Assembly: GCF_000308575.1 (NCBI RefSeq) | Contig: NZ_BAFZ01000056.1 | Location: 1-64,000 of the forward strand | DNA from: Nocardia exalbida NBRC 100660 | Lineage (GTDB): Bacteria > Actinomycetota > Actinomycetes > Mycobacteriales > Mycobacteriaceae | DNA: 64,000 bases | Direction: 5' to 3' | Shown: positions 1 through 7,395 of the stretch, piece by piece | How positions within the stretch are numbered: position 1 is the first letter of the stretch | Layout of the letters: every line of letters starts with the position of its first letter | Position numbers and translations under genes: made by a program | Notes under the pieces: model-generated | Databases searched by the model: none | What the model was told of the DNA's origin: nothing | The model's input: the letters and a program-made list of their open reading frames with translations, nothing else

Positions 1-25
1 CCGTTTCATCCGGGAATTACTTTTC

Positions 26-898
26 TTACCGGTCGGCGGTGAGCGCGGTCGTCAATGCGGCTGCCGTGCTCCGCGTCGCATCCATGAATTCCTCGCGTTC
101 CGCTCGGGTCGTCGCGGCCCGCAGCGGTCCCAGCTGCACTTCGTATGCGGCGGCGCCGCTCGCGTCGAAAACCGGCGCCGCGAGATAACTCAGCGGCAAG
201 ACTTCCTCCGAATCCAGCTCGGCCCTGGTGAAGGGCCGCGAGGTGAGCGCGGCGAGCTGGCGAAGCGCGCGAGTGCGCAGATGAGGTTGCAGCAGTTCGG
301 ATCCCACCGCGCCGAGCAGATCCACGAGCAGATCGACCATCCCCGCGTCGTCGGCGCGGGGCCGGAAGACGGCCACCCCACGCTCGCGGACCAGCGCCAG
401 CAGCGCACCGGCCATCCGTTGATCCGTTTCCGCGGCCGTGCGCAGCCAAATGTTCTGCTCATGCGCGGGCCGCCACGGCATCACGCTGGCGCCGGCCGGG
501 AACTGCAGCGGAATGCGATGTCCCACCGGGATTCCGGGAACGACGCGGTCGACGCCGTGGCGCACGTCGAGCACCGTCAGCCGGTCGGGTTCTATGCGGC
601 TGAACGTGGCGCCGTACCCGGTCCGGGCGGCGAGACCGGCGAGGAGGCCGCCGACGCCGTGCGGGAGGGCGGCGCCGTGCAGACCGGCCAGCGCAGGCCC
701 GATGCCGTAGCCGCGAGCAGGGTCGCGAACCACCCAGCCGGCCGCGTCCAGTTCGCTCAGGATCGCGGTCGCGGTGGCACGGGCGATGCCGAGACGTTCG
801 GCGATGCCCGCGACGCTGATCGGCTCCCCGGAGGTCGCCAGCAACGACACGATTTCGACGACGCGACGCGTCGGTGGCGACGCCGATCGGTCCGGCAT
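26..898 (-). CDS. IclR-family transcriptional regulator
   Basis: The protein has about 290 residues, the usual IclR length. A winged helix-turn-helix lies near residues 12-60 (SVAGIAERLGIARATATAIL), followed by the effector-binding domain. IclR proteins bind a small carboxylic or aromatic effector and repress or activate neighbouring catabolic genes. It diverges from an SDR/DHDPR-like pair, and the space between holds a perfect 11-bp inverted repeat, so it probably controls that pair and itself. The ATG start is preferred over an upstream in-frame GTG because AAGGGG lies nine bases before it. The effector cannot be read from sequence. Confidence 0.9.
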   Translation of the reverse strand: MPDRSASPPTRRVVEIVSLLATSGEPISVAGIAERLGIARATATAILSELDAAGWVVRDPARGYGIGPALAGLHGAALPHGVGGLLAGLAARTGYGATFSRIEPDRLTVLDVRHGVDRVVPGIPVGHRIPLQFPAGASVMPWRPAHEQNIWLRTAAETDQRMAGALLALVRERGVAVFRPRADDAGMVDLLVDLLGAVGSELLQPHLRTRALRQLAALTSRPFTRAELDSEEVLPLSYLAAPVFDASGAAAYEVQLGPLRAATTRAEREEFMDATRSTAAALTTALTADR

Positions 899-938
899 GT
901 CCACAACCCCTTGTCCCGCCCGGGTGAGCGACCTACGA

Positions 939-976
939 TGACGAATATTAGATCACATGCTGTCGAATATTCGTCA
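939..976. promoter_or_regulatory. Inverted-repeat operator of the divergent IclR/SDR promoter
   Basis: TGACGAATATT and its exact reverse complement AATATTCGTCA are separated by 16 bases. A further CCTACG/CGTAGG pair flanks them at 932-937 and 981-986 with uneven spacing. The A/T-rich arms stand out in this GC-rich sequence and lie exactly between the divergent starts. Inference: the binding site of the adjacent IclR protein. Confidence 0.75.
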
Positions 977-994
977 CCAGCGTAGGGAGCGCGA

Positions 995-1786
995 ATGATT
1001 CTGGATCGGTTCCGAATCGACGATCAGGTCGCCATAGTCACCGGTGCGGGCCGCGGTCTCGGCGCGGCCATAGCGGTGGCGTTCGCGGAGGCGGGGGCGG
1101 ATGTCCTCATCGCCGCACGGACCGAGAGCCAGCTCGAGGAGGTGGCCGCGCGCGTGGCCGCCGCGGGGCGACAGGCCCACGTGGTGCCCGCGGACCTGAG
1201 CGATGCCGATGCCACGGCGGCTCTCGCCGCGGCGGCGGTCGAGCGCTTCGGACGACTGGACATCGTGGTCAACAATGTCGGCGGGGCGCTGCCGTGCCCG
1301 CTGCTGGACACGACGCCGCAGGCGCTGACGGACGCGTTCGAGTTCAACGTCACCAACGCGCACGCCCTGGTCCGGGCCGCGGTACCGCGCATGCTCGAAA
1401 CCGCCGGTGGCGGTTCGATCCTGAACATCACGTCGACCATGGGTCGGCTGCCGGGGCGTGCGTTCGCGGCCTACGGCACCGCCAAGGCCGCCCTCGCCCA
1501 CTACACCAAGCTCGCCGCACTCGACCTGAACCCGCGTATCCGGGTGAACGCCATCGCGCCGGGGTCGATCCTGACCTCCGCGCTGGAGATCGTCGCGGGA
1601 AACGACGCCATGCGGACCGAATTGGAATCGAAGACACCGTTGCACCGCATCGGCGAACCCGAGGACATCGCCGCGGCCGCGCTCTATCTGGTGTCGCCCG
1701 CGGGCAAGTACCTCACCGGCAAGATCCTCGAGCCCGACGGCGGCTTGATCATGCCGAACCTCGACCTCCCGATCCCGGATCTGTGA
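995..1786 (+). CDS. SDR-family NAD(P)-dependent oxidoreductase
   Basis: A classical short-chain dehydrogenase of 263 residues. The nucleotide-binding glycine motif TGAGRGLG is at 16-23, NNVGG at 93-97, the catalytic serine near 147, and Tyr160 with Lys164 complete the active site. Family members oxidise or reduce a hydroxyl/keto group, often on steroids, terpenoids or acyl chains. A GGGAG ribosome site precedes the ATG. Its stop is one base from the next start, so the two genes are almost certainly translated from one message under the divergent IclR operator. The substrate is unknown. Confidence 0.9.
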   Translation: MILDRFRIDDQVAIVTGAGRGLGAAIAVAFAEAGADVLIAARTESQLEEVAARVAAAGRQAHVVPADLSDADATAALAAAAVERFGRLDIVVNNVGGALPCPLLDTTPQALTDAFEFNVTNAHALVRAAVPRMLETAGGGSILNITSTMGRLPGRAFAAYGTAKAALAHYTKLAALDLNPRIRVNAIAPGSILTSALEIVAGNDAMRTELESKTPLHRIGEPEDIAAAALYLVSPAGKYLTGKILEPDGGLIMPNLDLPIPDL

Positions 1787-1787
1787 C

Positions 1788-2864
1788 ATGACATATCGCG
1801 TAGTGCAATGGGGCACCGGCAATGTGGGCAGGCATGCCCTGGCCGGCGTGATCGCCCATCCCGAACTGGAACTGACCGGCGTGTGGGTGTCCGGTCCCGC
1901 CAAGGACGGCATCGACGCGGGGACGCTGGCCGGCCTCGAGCACCCCGTCGGCGTCACCGCCACGACCGACGCGGACGCATTGCTCGCGTCACGGCCGGAC
2001 TGCGTCGTCTACTGCTCCATGACCGACAACCGGCTGTTCGAAGCCGTGCAGGACCTCCAGCGCATCCTGGCCGCCGGAATCAATGTCGTCGCCTGCGCAC
2101 CGGTGTTCTTCCAATACCCCTACGGAGTGCTGCCCGACGAGCTGCTGAAACCGGTGCAGGAGGCGGCCGCGCAGGGCAATTCGTCGCTGTGGGTGAACGG
2201 CATCGACCCGGGTTTCGCCAACGACCTGCTGCCGCTCGCGCTCGCGGGGACCTGCCTGCGCGTCGACCAGGTGCGCTGCCTGGAAATCGTGGACTACGCC
2301 AGCTACGACAACCGGGCGGTCATGTTCGACATCATGGGCTTCGGCAAGCCCGTCGACGAGATTCCCATGCTGTTGCAGCCCGGGGTGCTGTCGCTCGCCT
2401 GGGGTGGCACGGTCCGTCAGCTCGCCGCCGGGATAGGCGTCACCCTCGACGCCGTCACCCAGTCCTACGAGCGCATCCCGGCACCGGAGTCGTTCGACAT
2501 CGCGACGGGGCACATCGCCGAAGGAACCGCGGCGGCATTGCGTTTCGAAGTCCGGGGCATGGTCGGGGACGTGCCGGTCACGGTGCTCGAGCACGTGACC
2601 CGGCTGCGCCCCGACCTGTGCCCGGACTGGCCACAGCCGGCGCACCCCGAGGGCTCCTACCGGGTCGAGATCACGGGCGAGCCCGATTACGCGCTCGACC
2701 TGGTGACCTCGAGCCGCAACGGGGATCACAACTACGCGACCGTCCTGGCGACAGGCTTGCGGATAGTCAACGCCGTGCCCGCCGTTGTCGCCGCTCCCGC
2801 AGGCATCCTCACCGCGCTCGACCTGCCATTGATCACGGCTCCCGCGCACCGCCCTGGCCGGTGA
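1788..2864 (+). CDS. Dihydrodipicolinate-reductase-like NAD(P)-binding oxidoreductase
   Basis: A 358-residue protein beginning with an N-terminal Rossmann motif, GTGNVG at 9-14. It resembles the actinobacterial family annotated as dihydrodipicolinate reductase or amine dehydrogenase-like, which is abundant in mycobacteria and Nocardia beside lipid and terpenoid genes and is not the DapB of lysine synthesis. It follows the SDR gene by one base and probably acts on the same substrate chain. The reaction has not been established for most family members; only the fold is confidently assigned here. Confidence 0.8.
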   Translation: MTYRVVQWGTGNVGRHALAGVIAHPELELTGVWVSGPAKDGIDAGTLAGLEHPVGVTATTDADALLASRPDCVVYCSMTDNRLFEAVQDLQRILAAGINVVACAPVFFQYPYGVLPDELLKPVQEAAAQGNSSLWVNGIDPGFANDLLPLALAGTCLRVDQVRCLEIVDYASYDNRAVMFDIMGFGKPVDEIPMLLQPGVLSLAWGGTVRQLAAGIGVTLDAVTQSYERIPAPESFDIATGHIAEGTAAALRFEVRGMVGDVPVTVLEHVTRLRPDLCPDWPQPAHPEGSYRVEITGEPDYALDLVTSSRNGDHNYATVLATGLRIVNAVPAVVAAPAGILTALDLPLITAPAHRPGR

Positions 2865-3329
2865 CCGACCGCGCGGCCCCGAGGCGCGCGGGTATCCGGC
2901 TTACCCTGATCACCGACCGGTGACGAGGTCCCCGCGCTGAGCAATCGGCAGCGGCCCTTCGAGTTTTCGGCTCCGGCACGGCTCATTGTCCGGCCGTGTG
3001 GCCACGCGGCTGTGGCCCAGGCTCCGGTCCTGGTCGCCAGACCGGTGACGTGCGGGGCTCTGTCTCGCGGGGTGCGGCGCGGAGAGTGCCTGCTCGAGGT
3101 ATTCGGCGGGCTCGACGCTCCCGCGTGGTCGAAGACCTGCGGGGCGGTCGCGCGGCTACACGGCATACCGCACTGAATTACGCCCGCTTGGCTTCGACCC
3201 GGCGGTGCGCTGCCGCCGCACTCCGGCCCTGGTCTCGGACCGGTGGAGCGGTCGCCTCCCGCTAAGGCTTGCCGCGCTGGAAGCTCGCCGATCTTCGACC
3301 GGCCGGGCGGTACGCGGCTGCCGCGGGGA
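2865..3329. other. Intergenic stretch without a recognisable gene
   Basis: This 465-bp gap lies between convergent genes. Short open frames cross it but have the arginine- and serine-rich composition of non-coding GC-rich frames, and no domain is recognisable. No clear terminator hairpin with a good loop, tRNA or repeat was seen. Confidence 0.6.
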
Positions 3330-4382
3330 CTAACCGGCGCGCAGTGCGGACAGCGCCCGCTCGACGTCGTCGGCGCTGTTGTAGAGGTGGAAGGCGAACC
3401 GCAACCCGCCGCCACGCGCGGAGGCGATCACCTCGGCCTCGGCGAGCCGGGGCGCCAGGTCTCCCGCGCCGGGCACGGAGACGATCGGCGAGCGCGCGTC
3501 GACGGGCTCGAAGCCCAGGTCACGCAGGCCGTCGCGGAAGCGGTCGGCGAGTTCGAGGTCGTGCGCGCCGATTTTCTCGACGGTGAGTTCCTCGATCAGC
3601 GACAGTCCGGCCAGCGCCGCCACGACGCCGAGCCAGTCCGGTGTCGTGTCGAACCGTCGTGCCGTCGCGGGCAGTGCGACCGGGCGGTAGAGCTCGGCCC
3701 AGCGGTCCTCGGCGGCGTACCAGCTCGAGCCCACCGGACGCAGCTGCGGGACGAGGTCGGCCGGTGTGGCGAGGAACGCGACGCTGCGTGCGCCGATCAA
3801 CCATTTGAAGGTGGCGCACACCCAGTAGTCCGCGTCGGTGAAGCGCAGTGGCAGCCATCCCGCGGCCTGGGTGGCGTCCACCAGCAGGCGCGCGCCGTTG
3901 GCCCGGGTCGCCGCGCGCAGTTCGGCCAGATCGGTGACGCGGCCGTCCGCGGACTGGACCACACTCATGGCCACCAGCGCGGTCTCCGGCCGCACCTGCG
4001 CGGCCAGCTCCCGCAAGGGCACGAAGCGCACGACGAGGTCGTCCCGGTACACGAAAGGCATGGACACGGAGGAGAATTCGCCTTCCGGTAGCAGCACCTC
4101 CGCGCCGGGCGGCAGTGCCGTGGCCACGGGGGCGATGAGTCCCGCGACACCACTGCCGAGCGCGATGTCGTCGGCGGTCGCGCCGTCGAGCAGCCGGGCG
4201 AACCCGGCACGCAGGCCGGGTGCCAGTCGATCCACCTCGGTTGTCGGCGCACCGCGGCCGGACGCCCAGCTCGCACTCGCGTCGCGCACCGCGGCGAGTG
4301 CCCTGGCGGACGGCAGACCGAAGGACGCGGTGTTCAGGTAGGTGGTTTCGGGAGTGAACTCGTCAGGCGCAAGGGAGGGCAT
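3330..4382 (-). CDS. Class V aminotransferase-fold PLP enzyme
   Basis: A 350-residue enzyme of the aminotransferase class V / cysteine desulfurase / isopenicillin-N-epimerase group. The cofactor-binding aspartate is in LLVDATQ (Asp169), and the Schiff-base lysine is Lys203 in ATFKWLIGARS. No catalytic-loop cysteine typical of IscS/SufS desulfurases was noted, so a desulfurase role is not supported; a racemase, lyase or kynureninase-like reaction is equally possible. It runs toward the convergent DHDPR-like gene. The start has only a weak ribosome site. Confidence 0.85.
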   Translation of the reverse strand: MPSLAPDEFTPETTYLNTASFGLPSARALAAVRDASASWASGRGAPTTEVDRLAPGLRAGFARLLDGATADDIALGSGVAGLIAPVATALPPGAEVLLPEGEFSSVSMPFVYRDDLVVRFVPLRELAAQVRPETALVAMSVVQSADGRVTDLAELRAATRANGARLLVDATQAAGWLPLRFTDADYWVCATFKWLIGARSVAFLATPADLVPQLRPVGSSWYAAEDRWAELYRPVALPATARRFDTTPDWLGVVAALAGLSLIEELTVEKIGAHDLELADRFRDGLRDLGFEPVDARSPIVSVPGAGDLAPRLAEAEVIASARGGGLRFAFHLYNSADDVERALSALRAG

Positions 4383-4460
4383 GCTCGCAGCATCCGCCGG
4401 ACCGCGCCGGGCCGTCCAGCGCCACCGGGCCGATAGTGGACCGATTTCCGCGCCCGGCGG

Positions 4461-4937
4461 TCACTTCTCCGGTGCCCACATGTTGGACAGCAGTTGAAAG
4501 CTGGGCGTGTCGGCCAGCGACTGCATGGATTCGTAGATGCGGCGGTAGCCGGTGGAGGCGATGCGCCATTTGCCGTCGGCGTCGCGGCGGTAGGCGTCGG
4601 TGTAGTAACCGGCCCCGCGGATCAGGACCCCGTACTCGGTGGCGATGACGGTGTCCTCGAAGGCCCAGGACCCTGTGGCCGTCGCGCCGTCGACGCTGAT
4701 CTCCGGGTGGTTGGCGATGTGCACCGAGACGATAGAGGGGCCGAGGTTCTCCCGCATGAACGCCGTGATGGCGTCGCGGCCGTCCAGGTGCAGCGGCTCG
4801 CCCATGGCGTGCGTACCGTAGCGTCCCTCCGCGTCGACGGCGAGGGTGTCGGCGAAATCGTCCCAGTCTTTGAGGTCGAGGCTCCGGAAGTAGCGGTACT
4901 TCAGCTGGCGGACGGCTTCGATGGCGTCGAGATCCAT
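4461..4937 (-). CDS. NTF2-like (SnoaL-type) protein
   Basis: A compact 158-residue single-domain protein of the NTF2-like superfamily with the cone-shaped SnoaL/ketosteroid-isomerase-like fold. The N-terminal helix IEAVRQLKYRYFRSLD and the later FEDTVIATEYGVLIRGAGYY strand region are typical. Members are often isomerases, dehydratases or ligand binders of steroid- or polyketide-like substrates. Its start faces the small three-helix-bundle gene across a 220-bp divergent region with two perfect palindromes. The specific activity is unknown. Confidence 0.75.
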   Translation of the reverse strand: MDLDAIEAVRQLKYRYFRSLDLKDWDDFADTLAVDAEGRYGTHAMGEPLHLDGRDAITAFMRENLGPSIVSVHIANHPEISVDGATATGSWAFEDTVIATEYGVLIRGAGYYTDAYRRDADGKWRIASTGYRRIYESMQSLADTPSFQLLSNMWAPEK

Positions 4938-5061
4938 CTGTCGAGCCTGGCACGCGCGGCCGCCGCAGACAAGAACGTGTTCTACTTTGCTGGCGATCGG
5001 TGTCGAACAGCGGATGATCGCGTCCTCATGCAGTGCCGCGGCCGACGGTCACAGGCGGGGT

Positions 5062-5077
5062 GTCGAACCGGTTCGAC
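5062..5077. promoter_or_regulatory. Perfect 16-bp palindrome in a divergent promoter region
   Basis: GTCGAACCGGTTCGAC is an exact palindrome. Its central 14 bases also fit the degenerate KstR pattern TNNAACNNGTTNNA, but the GC-rich arms make a chance match possible. It lies between the NTF2-like gene and the small three-helix-bundle gene. Confidence 0.4.
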
Positions 5078-5099
5078 CGGGTACCCATAGGACAGGAGT

Positions 5100-5117
5100 T
5101 GTCGTACCGCTACGACA
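5100..5117. promoter_or_regulatory. Perfect palindrome upstream of the three-helix-bundle gene
   Basis: TGTCGTA, four bases, TACGACA: an exact inverted repeat 43 bases before the ATG. The arm length and spacing suit a dimeric HTH regulator. The regulator is not identified. Confidence 0.45.
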
Positions 5118-5160
5118 GCGCCTCAGGTACCGATCTCGTCACGACCAGGGGAATCTTGCG

Positions 5161-5421
5161 ATGACCGACCGTCCTGCCACTCCCGACACGAACCAGCAGA
5201 CCCCGCTCGACCAGGAACTCGCCTTGAAAGCGGCCGCGCAGCGCTTGGAGGACGAATTCGACGGCGTCGCCAGCGAAGCCGCGATCGAGGATCATCTGCA
5301 CTCGTCCTACGATCATGTCGCCGACCACGCCACCGTCGTGAACTACCTGCCGCTGCTGGCCGAGCGCTACACCCGCGAGTGGCTGTTCACCCTCGCGGAT
5401 TCCGCGCACGGGTCGCCCTAG
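5161..5421 (+). CDS. Small three-helix-bundle dimerization-domain protein
   Basis: An 86-residue acidic protein. Residues 20-80 match the pattern of small actinobacterial three-helix-bundle proteins: a helix with AAQRLEDEF, a linker, a helix with IEDHLHSSYDH, then VVNYLPLLAERYTREWL. These are usually free-standing and are thought to dimerise; their cellular role is not established. The ATG was chosen because the upstream extension to 4921 has no ribosome site and would overlap the start of the divergent NTF2-like gene. Confidence 0.7.
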   Translation: MTDRPATPDTNQQTPLDQELALKAAAQRLEDEFDGVASEAAIEDHLHSSYDHVADHATVVNYLPLLAERYTREWLFTLADSAHGSP

Positions 5422-5461
5422 TGGCCTCTAAGCTCTACGCGAGTGCGCGTGGAGGTTGGCA

Positions 5462-6301
5462 ATGACGGTCGAGGTGATGACCGATCCCGAGCCGGGGGAG
5501 TTATGGACCGGATCTGGACAGGCAGCACGGCCGGGTCAGCCCCCGGTATCGATGATCGAGCGGATGACGCTGATACTGGAGGCTTTCGACGGCGTCACGC
5601 CGACGCTCACCCTCGTCGAACTGGCCGAGCGCACCGGGTTGCCGCGTTCCACCGTGCACCGCATTCTCGACCAGTTGATCCGGCTGCGCTGGCTGGCGCA
5701 CGCGCCCGGCGGCTACCGGCTCGGTCTGCGCACGCTGGAGCTGGGCGGACTTGCCGCCGAGCACAACGAGATCCGTGACGCGGTGAGTCCGCTGCTGCAC
5801 GATCTGAGTCAGCAGACCGGGATGGTCGGGCACCTCGGGGTGCTGGACGGGCGCGACGTGTTGTATCTGGACAAGGTCGGCGGCCGGTTCGCCGCGAGCG
5901 TGCCCACCCGTCTCGGCGGCCGGATGCCCGCGCACAGTACGGCATTGGGCAAGGCGCTGCTGGCCACGTTGGACCCGAGCATCGTGGAAGCATCCTTCCG
6001 GTACCACCTGCCGCAACTGACCTCACGCACTCTCACCGACAGGACCGAACTGCATCGGGAACTCGGCCGCATCCGCAATCGCCAGGGTGTCGCCGTCGAC
6101 AACGAGGAGTGCGTACCCGGTCTCGCATGCGTGGCCGTGCCGATTCGCGGGCGCGGCGCCGCGGTGGCCGCGGTGTCGCTGTCGGGCCGCACCGGTTCGG
6201 AGGCAGTGGTGCCGGACACCGCTCGGCTGGCCCGCGCGCTGGCCGAAGTCGCCCAGGAGGCGGGACGAAACCTCTTCCCTCGGCACGCGCGCAGGCGCTG
6301 A
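5462..6301 (+). CDS. IclR-family transcriptional regulator
   Basis: A protein of about 279 residues with the IclR winged HTH at the N-terminus (LVELAERTGLPRSTVHRIL, near residues 45-65). The C-terminal effector domain contains DNEECVPGLACVAVPI. GGAGG lies six bases before the chosen ATG; an in-frame TTG two codons earlier is less likely. It is followed 224 bases later by an expansin gene on the same strand, but no operon link is evident. Target genes and effector are unknown. Confidence 0.88.
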   Translation: MTVEVMTDPEPGELWTGSGQAARPGQPPVSMIERMTLILEAFDGVTPTLTLVELAERTGLPRSTVHRILDQLIRLRWLAHAPGGYRLGLRTLELGGLAAEHNEIRDAVSPLLHDLSQQTGMVGHLGVLDGRDVLYLDKVGGRFAASVPTRLGGRMPAHSTALGKALLATLDPSIVEASFRYHLPQLTSRTLTDRTELHRELGRIRNRQGVAVDNEECVPGLACVAVPIRGRGAAVAAVSLSGRTGSEAVVPDTARLARALAEVAQEAGRNLFPRHARRR

Positions 6302-6414
6302 CCTCACCGTGGGTGCGGTTGTCTCGCCCGAGCCGCGCCGGATCATTTCCGACCAGCCGGTGTCGTCGCCGGGTGGCGAGGCCGAAATTAGCGGCGTGCT
6401 TGCTGAATTGCGTG

Positions 6415-6431
6415 TTTTTCACTGTGAAGAA
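6415..6431. promoter_or_regulatory. A/T-rich near-palindrome upstream of the expansin gene
   Basis: TTTTTCACTGTGAAGAA reads almost identically on both strands (core TTCAC-T-GTGAA) in a locally A/T-rich patch about 95 bases before the expansin start. It may be a promoter/operator; no regulator is identified. Confidence 0.35.
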
Positions 6432-6525
6432 TTTTCGTTCGCGCTGCGCCCGGGCGGTGGGGCTGCTTTCCTGGTGAGGTCAGGATGGACAGTCCGCGAG
6501 CAGGCGAGCCGGAGTCGGGGAAGCG

Positions 6526-7392
6526 ATGCACCGGGTACCGATCCAAGAGCGGCCATTCCGTTCCGAGTGGCTGTGGTTCGCCGCAGGCGTGCTGGCCACC
6601 GTCGCGGTGGGCGTCTGGCTGGTGCGGCCGTCGGCGCCCACCTGCGTCGCGGCGAGTCCCCTGCACGAGGCGTCCTCGCCGTCCCGATATCCGGTGACCG
6701 CTATGACATTCGCGCCGATCGGACCGGAGACGTCCGCCGAAGCGCGCTACTTCGTGCTCGGCAAGCAGGTGTCGTGCTCCTTTCACGAGCTGCCGCCGGA
6801 CGGCTTCTACGCCGGGCTGTCCACCCCCGACTTCGGGCGCGCCGACCTGTGCGGGGCGTATCTGGAGATCGCGGGTCCGCGCGGGTCGGTCCGGGCACTG
6901 GTGGTCGACCACTGCCCGGCATGCGGTCCGGGGCAACTGGATCTGAGTGCGGCGGCGTTCGAGCGGATCGCCGATGGCCACGACGGGGTGGCGCGGGTCG
7001 GCTATCGCCTGGTCCGCGACCCGCAACCGGTGGAGGAGCTGACCTACGAGGTGAAGCAGGATTCCTCCGCGTCCTGGTTCGGCCTCCTGTTCGGCGGCAC
7101 CGGAAATCCATTGCGTGAGGTTGCTGTTCGACCCGCTGCGGGCGGTCCGTGGCGACCGCTCACCCGGCGGGCGGACAACTATTGGACCCTCTCCGGCGCC
7201 GGGCCGGGCCCGTTCACCGCGCGCGTGACCGATGTCTACGGCAACGAGGCCGAGATCACCGATGTCACGGTGGAGCCGGGGCGGTACGCGGCACGGACCC
7301 GGCTCTACTCCGGCGCTCCGTCGTTCGCGTCCGCGCCGGTCCTCGCCACCTCGGCCGGGCCCGGCGCGGTCGCCTCCCGCTGCGGGCGGTAG
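6526..7392 (+). CDS. Bacterial expansin-like (EXLX1-type) membrane-anchored protein
   Basis: A 288-residue protein with one N-terminal membrane helix (about 14-33) and both expansin domains outside. Domain 1 (about 56-160) is a double-psi beta-barrel with the signature VVDHCPACGPGQLDLS, including the key aspartate Asp128; it corresponds to the Asp-containing loop of Bacillus YoaJ. Domain 2 (about 165-255) ends in the DVYGNEAEITDV strand. It has surface aromatics Trp184-Phe185 and Tyr219-Trp220 where YoaJ uses Trp-Trp-Tyr to bind cellulose. Expansins loosen polysaccharide walls without hydrolysis. An overlapping frame from 6485 has a ribosome site but is out of frame. Inference: plant-wall or self-wall interaction. 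Confidence 0.82.
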   Translation: MHRVPIQERPFRSEWLWFAAGVLATVAVGVWLVRPSAPTCVAASPLHEASSPSRYPVTAMTFAPIGPETSAEARYFVLGKQVSCSFHELPPDGFYAGLSTPDFGRADLCGAYLEIAGPRGSVRALVVDHCPACGPGQLDLSAAAFERIADGHDGVARVGYRLVRDPQPVEELTYEVKQDSSASWFGLLFGGTGNPLREVAVRPAAGGPWRPLTRRADNYWTLSGAGPGPFTARVTDVYGNEAEITDVTVEPGRYAARTRLYSGAPSFASAPVLATSAGPGAVASRCGR

Positions 7393-7395
7393 CGG

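Noticed and set aside
2996..3265. An 89-codon frame in the gap after the DHDPR-like gene
   Set aside because: Arg/Ser-rich composition and no ribosome site or homology.
6485..6697. A 70-codon frame with a ribosome site overlapping the expansin start
   Set aside because: Overlaps a well-supported expansin frame and encodes a low-complexity peptide.
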